A stretch of 64,000 nucleotides of DNA from Phallusia mammillata (lineage: Eukaryota > Chordata > Ascidiacea > Phlebobranchia > Ascidiidae), in contig QLIY01000151.1 in NCBI GenBank assembly GCA_003260075.1, forward strand, positions 72,001 to 136,000. The letters run 5' to 3'. Under the pieces are notes generated by a model. The model was given only the letters and a program-made list of their open reading frames with translations, ran no database searches and had not been told where the DNA came from. Of this stretch, positions 58,607 through 64,000 are shown one piece after another; the first letter of the stretch is position 1, and the number at the start of each line of letters is the position of its first letter. Made by a program: the position numbers and the translations under genes.

Positions 58607-59655
58607 GCTGATGTGGTCAGATTAAACAACTTATGGACTACAAATTTAGTTAATAAGTTGTTGTTTTATTAACTGCAACTGGATATATAGAATTATTGGT
58701 CGTTTACAAACAAAGCATTACACACAATGTAAAAGATTAATTTTAATGGTGATGACTGATGACTTAAATAATAAGCTGCAGCACCAGACCTGGATAGGTT
58801 TTACTGCTTAAGAATGACCCCCCCCCCCCAATGTAAAAGATTAATTTTAATGGTGATGACTGATGACTTAAATAATTAGCTGCAGCACCAGACCTGGATA
58901 GGTTTTACTGCTTAAGTGAAGGTTAGGCTACAGGTTGATTATAATGTTTGTACAAAGTAAACACAAATAAACGGATGTTTCGAGCAACTGTTTCTTTTTA
59001 CAAACAATGGGATCAACGTATCGTTTCTGAACTCTATAGCTTCCAGGATGTGGTTATTCCCCTTCTCAAGAAAAAAACAAATGTTGTCATAGAAACTTAA
59101 CTGTTTTAAACTTCGCTTCAGTTTTGTGGCACTAACATAAAAAATTCGAAAACTTGAAACAATAAGGCTGTTTCAAAATTGTGTGTTTAAACTTATTTAC
59201 TACACAAAACTCTAAAATAATCCTTTCTGTCAAAAGATTTATGTGGTGACTTGAATGCTCCGGATTATATAAATTCCAAAGCGACGAATTGCAGTTTTCT
59301 TAATAAGTTTTAAAACTTCGTAACTTACTGCTGTTTTGTTTTGTACTTCTGACTCTATTTTGTCGTTAAGTAAATCACACCTTATAAAAAAGAAGAATGT
59401 GTCATAAACAGGTTTAGTTACTGTTGTGTTTGGGGTCAGTACTTGCTCTAAAGTAATGTATAGTTGTCAACTTTGCTGGTCCAAAGCCAATTTGCGGTTA
59501 TAAGGTGTTTTATTAAATCCGATTTGTTGTATGGATTCCAGAAAAATGTGTTTGTATTTACACACGCCGAACAACTAATAAACACTTGTATTTTAGTCAG
59601 TTACATTGTTGGTGATAAGCTTAGTTTAAATGCTGTAGAAGTGTAGATTGATTTC
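58607..59655. other. divergent spacer UFSP1/IFT46
   Basis: About 1 kb upstream of both genes, inflated by a duplicated 90-bp segment around the filler at 58818. A TTTTAG at 59591-59596 could be a splice or trans-splice acceptor for the IFT46 mRNA; this is conjecture. Confidence 0.4.
58726..58917 (+). repeat. direct duplication around C filler 58818-58829
   Basis: About 90 bp repeated with one substitution. Confidence 0.9.
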
Positions 59656-60720
59656 ATGGCTGGGACAGAAAATGCGAAATTGGTTGTAAATCAACATTAT
59701 GATGAAAGCTTGGATGTAAATGACCCTGAAGAAATAGCAAGCTTGTACAGTCCTACTCCAAGAAAGACACCTACTGGAGCTGCTGTTGAAAGTCTTCAAA
59801 TCGCTTCTCGCCCAGAACCACTCATGGAAGCACCTCCCAATGTTGGATCAGAAGATACAAGCTTGAGTGAGTTTGATCAACCTCAAGCTCCCAGAAAACT
59901 TCCAAATAATGAACAAAAACAGTTGAACCAACCTGGAACTTTTACTGATGGAGATACCGATGACAGTGAGTCCTCATCAGATGAGGATGAAGATGGGGAT
60001 GCCCCGGAAGGTGCCTATGATCCTGCTGACTATGAACATTTGACAGTGAGCCAAGAGATCAAGGAACTGTTTCAATATATTACTCGGTATACACCTCAAA
60101 CAATAGAGCTGGAACACAAATTGAAGCCGTTTAACCCTGACTACATTCCAGCAGTTGGGGATATTGATGCATTCCTTAAAGTGCCAAGGCCTGATGGACA
60201 ACCAACGACACTAGGCCTCACTGTGTTGGATGAGCCGTGTGCAAAGCAATCAGATCCAACTGTGCTTGATTTACAGTTGAGAAATATCTCCAAGACCTCT
60301 GGTATTCGTGCAATGCAAGTGAGAAGCGTCAAAGATGCTGATAGGAACCCCAAGGCAATTGATGCATGGGTGGATAGCATTAATGATCTTCATCGATCGA
60401 AACCACCACCCAATGTTCATTACACGAAAAGCATGCCTGATGTCGATCGCTTGATGGAAGAATGGCCACCAGAAATAGAAGAAATGCTAAGCAGGTTACA
60501 GCTTCCTACAGCAAATCTTGATTGCAACCTGCAGTCTTATGTTGACATGATATGTGGTGTTCTGGATATACCAGTGTACAAAAGTCGAATTCAGTCCTTG
60601 CATGTGCTTTTTAGTCTATATTCAGCTTTCAAGCAAAACCAGCAGTTTCAATCTGACAACATAGAACAAACAGGTGATGCTGGTGAAGCAAATGGCCCTG
60701 AAGTGCTGCAGTTTGATTGA
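59656..60720 (+). CDS. ift46: intraflagellar transport protein 46
   Basis: Core IFT-B subunit, needed for anterograde transport and outer dynein arm import in cilia. Single exon, 354 residues. An acidic low-complexity N-terminal third (DSESSSDEDEDGD) is followed by the conserved IFT46 B/C domain, with YTPQTIELEHKLKPFNPDYI, IPAVGDIDAFLKVPRPD, KAIDAWVDSI and WPPEIEEML. The C-terminal part ends at a TGA at 60718. No introns, unlike vertebrate IFT46. AATAAA at 60906. Convergent with RPL36. Confidence 0.95.
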   Translation: MAGTENAKLVVNQHYDESLDVNDPEEIASLYSPTPRKTPTGAAVESLQIASRPEPLMEAPPNVGSEDTSLSEFDQPQAPRKLPNNEQKQLNQPGTFTDGDTDDSESSSDEDEDGDAPEGAYDPADYEHLTVSQEIKELFQYITRYTPQTIELEHKLKPFNPDYIPAVGDIDAFLKVPRPDGQPTTLGLTVLDEPCAKQSDPTVLDLQLRNISKTSGIRAMQVRSVKDADRNPKAIDAWVDSINDLHRSKPPPNVHYTKSMPDVDRLMEEWPPEIEEMLSRLQLPTANLDCNLQSYVDMICGVLDIPVYKSRIQSLHVLFSLYSAFKQNQQFQSDNIEQTGDAGEANGPEVLQFD

Positions 60721-60905
60721 TAGTGCAAAGGCCTGTCAAACTAGATGAATGAAATCACATGCATTACAGCTCAAAGTGCAGAAATCTCATATGGTTCTAA
60801 TGTTGTATACATGTAGTGTTGCTTTTTACATTCTTTTTCTTATGGTTCACACTGTTGTCAACCTTTCTGATTCATATGTATGTATATTTTTCTATGTCAT
60901 TTTTA

Positions 60906-60911
60906 AATAAA
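60906..60911 (+). terminator. poly(A) signal of IFT46
   Basis: AATAAA 186 bp after the stop. Confidence 0.65.
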
Positions 60912-60944
60912 TGTTAGCAGCCAAATGATTTGGACTGTTTGTGT

Positions 60945-60950
60945 TTTATT
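60945..60950 (-). terminator. poly(A) signal of RPL36
   Basis: AATAAA on the minus strand, 27 bp after the RPL36 stop codon. Confidence 0.65.
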
Positions 60951-60976
60951 CACGCAAAAGAAAACAACACAGCAGC

Positions 60977-63289
60977 TTATTTTTGCTGTGTCTGGGCTTT
61001 CCTCTGTGCTTGAATAGCGGCTTGGATCTCTTCACGCTTTCTCTTGGCACGGGTGTGGGATCCCAGCTGCATTAGAAATAACACTTATTAATTTTTCTGA
61101 CAAGCGAAGTTTATATTGTCACAGCAAAAGGGGTGTGGGCGTCTGGTTAGTACTAAAATTTACATGAAGGGTCACAATCGCATTTCTTTCATAACAAAGT
61201 AGGTAATATAGGCATGTGGTGGTCAGACAGCTCTACTCAGTCGTGATGGGTAGAGATGGTCATTATGGAATGGATGGCTATTCTAAAACAGGTTTTTCAA
61301 ATCAACAAGGAATCAAACTGGAACTGAATCCGAACCTGCAAACCTGTTTGATCACTGATCAAACCTAAACTGAACCAGAGCCATAAATTATGATTTCTCA
61401 AAACCCGAACCGGAGTTGAACCCTATATTTGGTTTGACATTGAACCGCACTGGTAAAAATGCAACCAGTACTTTCTGTAATCACCACAACAAAATTTATT
61501 GTTCTTAAACAATGTACTGAAGAATTGCCCACATGAGATAACAGCTACGGGGTGTTTCAAAAGTGAAGAATTATAATGTTTCATAAAGTGCAAATTTCTT
61601 TTCAAGTCCCCCCCCCCATGGTCATTATGGAATGGATGGCTATTCTAAAACAGGTTTTTCAAATCTATGTTTAACAGGGAGTCAAACTGGAACTGAATCC
61701 GAACCTGCAAACCTGTTTGATCACTGATCAAACCTAAACTGAACCAGAGCCGTAAATTATGATTTCTCAAAACCCAAACCGGAGTTGAACCCTATATTTG
61801 GTTTGACATTGAACCGAACCGGTAAAAATGCAAGTACTTTTTGTAATCACCACAACAAAATTTATTGGTCTTAAACAATGTACTGAAGAGTTGCCCACAT
61901 GAGATAACAGCTACGGGGTGTTTCAAAAGTGATGAATCATAATGTTTCATAAAGTGCACAGCCAAATTTCTTTTCAAGTTTGACAAGGCCCTGTAGTTAA
62001 AGAGCAGAATTAAAATTAAACAAAATGGAATTAAACTGATTTAAAAGGGGTAAACAAACCAGACCAGATATTTTGCCTGAACTGGAACAAAACCCAAATC
62101 CGAAAATTGTTTTAAAAACCTGAACTGAACCCCTAAAAACAATCAATAGTGACCCTGAACCCATATAACAACCGGTTCAACTCCCTGACTTTCATAAACT
62201 GATGTACACAACAACAAAAACACCTGATCCCTATAACCAAGTTTGATAAGTATTTTAAATCAAATCATTTCATACACATGCTTATTATGATTAGGTACAC
62301 TTTATTAATAGGTATATAATAACACCTACCAATAAAAGACTGACCCTACAATCAATTACACATCTAAATATTTGGTACAAACATACTAAACACACATTGT
62401 ACATGTTTAGATATTGTTGTATAATACCAGTTTCTACAACATGTATATGTACAAATTTAAAAATTCTTTAAAAATTCAAATATTTTGATCATCCAGATAG
62501 ACAAAAAAACTAACAGTTACAACTAAATACACACCCTCTTTTTGCAGAACCTAAGGGCACGCTTGTCTTTGCCGATCCTCAACAATTCCATGCATCTTCT
62601 TTCATAAGGAGCAAAACCACACACCTCACGGACCAAATCACGAACAAACTTGTTCTTTTTGGTGAGGCGCTGCAAACACAAACATTAGTTGTATTGTGTT
62701 ATTTCACTAAACAAATAAAGTTGTAGTGATGGGACGATACCAGGTTTTGAAGTGAGTACCGAGTACGAGTACCACATGTATATACCTTCGATACAGAGTA
62801 TATAGGTGTAGTGTTGTACTTAGTTGTATATCACTGGCTAATTTATCTGCCATGGTACAGGCATGCACACAACACATGCCGAAAAATGTAATCTCCACAT
62901 GATAGCGAAAAAGATATACATAAACTGGCAGAACTTTTTTCCAATTTTGTGCTGTTCGAAGCAAATATTGGCATAAAGTTGCCCGTATTCTTATGGTGTA
63001 AATCTGCCTTTGGTACTCGCACATTGGTATCGAAAACCGAGGCAAAATATTTCGATACCGAGTTAGAGTATCGATACCACTGAAATCGTTCGATACCGAG
63101 TACCCGCCCCATCACTACAAAGTTGGACACAATTCTAATGTTTGTGAAACTTTAATTGCTGTATTTTATTCACTGAACAAAATCTAAGTAATTTACCCCA
63201 CGCTTTCTGCTTTGGCGTTCTTTCTGTGGATTTTTAGTGACCTTATGGCCTTTGTTCATCCCCACCACCATATCATGTATGACAGCCAT
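60977..63289 (-). CDS. rpl36: 60S ribosomal protein L36 (eL36)
   Basis: Large-subunit ribosomal protein. Three coding exons in phase 0: 63289-63197, 62669-62535, 61066-60977; 105 residues, the usual length. Recognised by [40 protein letters not shown] and [12 protein letters not shown]. An untranslated exon is likely at about 63876-63849: donor GTAAGT next to it, and an acceptor at 63294-63295 four bases before the ATG. Introns hold a TAGTGATGGG-ended element and a filler join with a duplicated 350-bp block. Confidence 0.95.
61256..61977 (+). repeat. direct duplication around C filler 61608-61617
   Basis: About 350 bp of RPL36 intron repeated with SNPs and small indels. The block itself is rich in GAACC/GGTTC steps and may derive from an older repeat. 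Confidence 0.85.
62724..63117. mobile_element. TAGTGATGGG-ended inverted-repeat element, 394 bp
   Basis: Ends TAGTGATGGGACG and CGCCCCATCACTA. Flanks TAAAGTTG and CAAAGTTG match at 7 of 8 positions, consistent with an 8-bp duplication. Lies in RPL36 intron between the two first coding exons; the ORFs inside it are not supported. Confidence 0.6.
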
Positions 63290-63870
63290 GATTCTGCTAC
63301 AAATACAAAGATGATGTTAATTCAGTTATTAAAATGAAAAAAAAACAACTTTGAAACACCAGATTCTTTGAGAAAGGATTGCTTGATTAGGGTCAAGTAT
63401 TTTTTCTAGTGTTGGTTTACATGAAATAACTTTGGACCATATGTAGTCAACGGGCAAGTTTGCTACATTACTAAATCAATACTGAGTAAGCACCATTGAT
63501 CCCAAACAAAAGTATAAATTATGGATATAAATTTCAATTTTGCTATGATCCACTGTGAATTAAAGTACAAATTGCAGTGCGATTTGTTAACAGTACCCAT
63601 TTTCATTACACTGTTTGTTTTTTAGCTTCAATATAATTTCATAAACAACAAAAAACAGACTTTCATGCGTAATTCTAAATTGAAAAATTAATCAAACTAA
63701 ACCTTAACTTATTTTCGGACAAATTAAATAGATCCGTTCGAAATTATTACAGGGTGTATACGTTTACATAAAAACACGAAACAGGTGATCTTATGCTTGC
63801 TATTGTGTGTATTTTATCGTTTTTGCGTTAGTTATCAATAAAACTTACATGTTTCACAGCCGCAATTTCC

Positions 63871-63876
63871 AAAAGG
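63871..63876 (-). promoter_or_regulatory. possible TOP-type transcription start of RPL36
   Basis: Minus-strand CCTTTT at the start of the proposed 28-nt noncoding exon fits the 5'-terminal oligopyrimidine pattern of ribosomal protein mRNAs. Inferred from motif and exon position only. Confidence 0.35.
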
Positions 63877-64000
63877 CATTGTGGGTATTTTTCAGGCATG
63901 GAGTTTTGTTGTATTCATTGAAGCGTAGAATATTTTTTTCACAAAACTTGGGCTGCAACTAACATATTGTTATTTGAAGGTACAAAAGTTTTTTTAAGCT

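Noticed and set aside
61423-61986. Pair of similar minus-strand ORFs as duplicated genes
   Set aside because: They are the two copies of a filler-joined duplicated intron block.
62707-63130. Minus-strand ORFs of 95-112 codons in the RPL36 intron
   Set aside because: They lie inside an inverted-repeat mobile element and show no coding features.

Overview
This is a eukaryotic nuclear window, AT-rich, with many short GT-AG introns and compact intergenic gaps. The proteins are closest to chordate families (NHERF/PDZK1-type PDZ domains, GPR84-like receptor, HSDL1, HAUS7, CCDC103, UFSP1, IFT46, RPL36, makorin). The compactness and the haplotype-level duplications suggest a highly polymorphic tunicate, most likely Ciona; the species is an inference. 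Gene models were built by hand: I chose splice sites so that reading phase is kept across every junction.

Layout. 1-5308 (-): an unrecognised, mostly disordered protein of at least 1,116 residues that runs off the left edge. 8531-11824 (+): a four-TM tetraspanin. 11985-23124 (+): an array of nine NHERF/PDZK1-type PDZ domains with two alternative C-termini. The last tetraspanin exon has a good splice donor one base before its in-frame stop, and it joins the PDZ exons in phase. A tetraspanin anchored to a nine-PDZ cytoplasmic scaffold (1,349 or 1,489 aa) is therefore an open possibility, and it is the most interesting biology here. A tRNA-Arg(ACG) and a tRNA-derived SINE-like element lie antisense in introns of this locus. 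26260-33061 (+): a class A GPCR. 34445-40638 (+): an SLC2A sugar transporter. 41122-43916 (-): an HSDL1-like SDR that has lost catalytic residues.

43917-49009 is gene-poor. 49010-64000 is gene-dense: makorin (-), HAUS7 (-), CCDC103 (+), UFSP1 (-), IFT46 (+), RPL36 (-). CCDC103, UFSP1 and IFT46 are intronless. HAUS7, CCDC103 and IFT46 all serve microtubule or ciliary functions.

Seventeen runs of about ten C, always C on this strand, are scattered through the window. Fifteen sit at direct duplications or rearranged copies of neighbouring sequence, with only SNP-like differences in most. I read these as unmerged haplotype overlaps joined by a fixed filler. They create false copies of tetraspanin exons 1 and 4 and of a PDZ exon. 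Several short hAT-type non-autonomous elements with 8-bp target-site duplications are also present.
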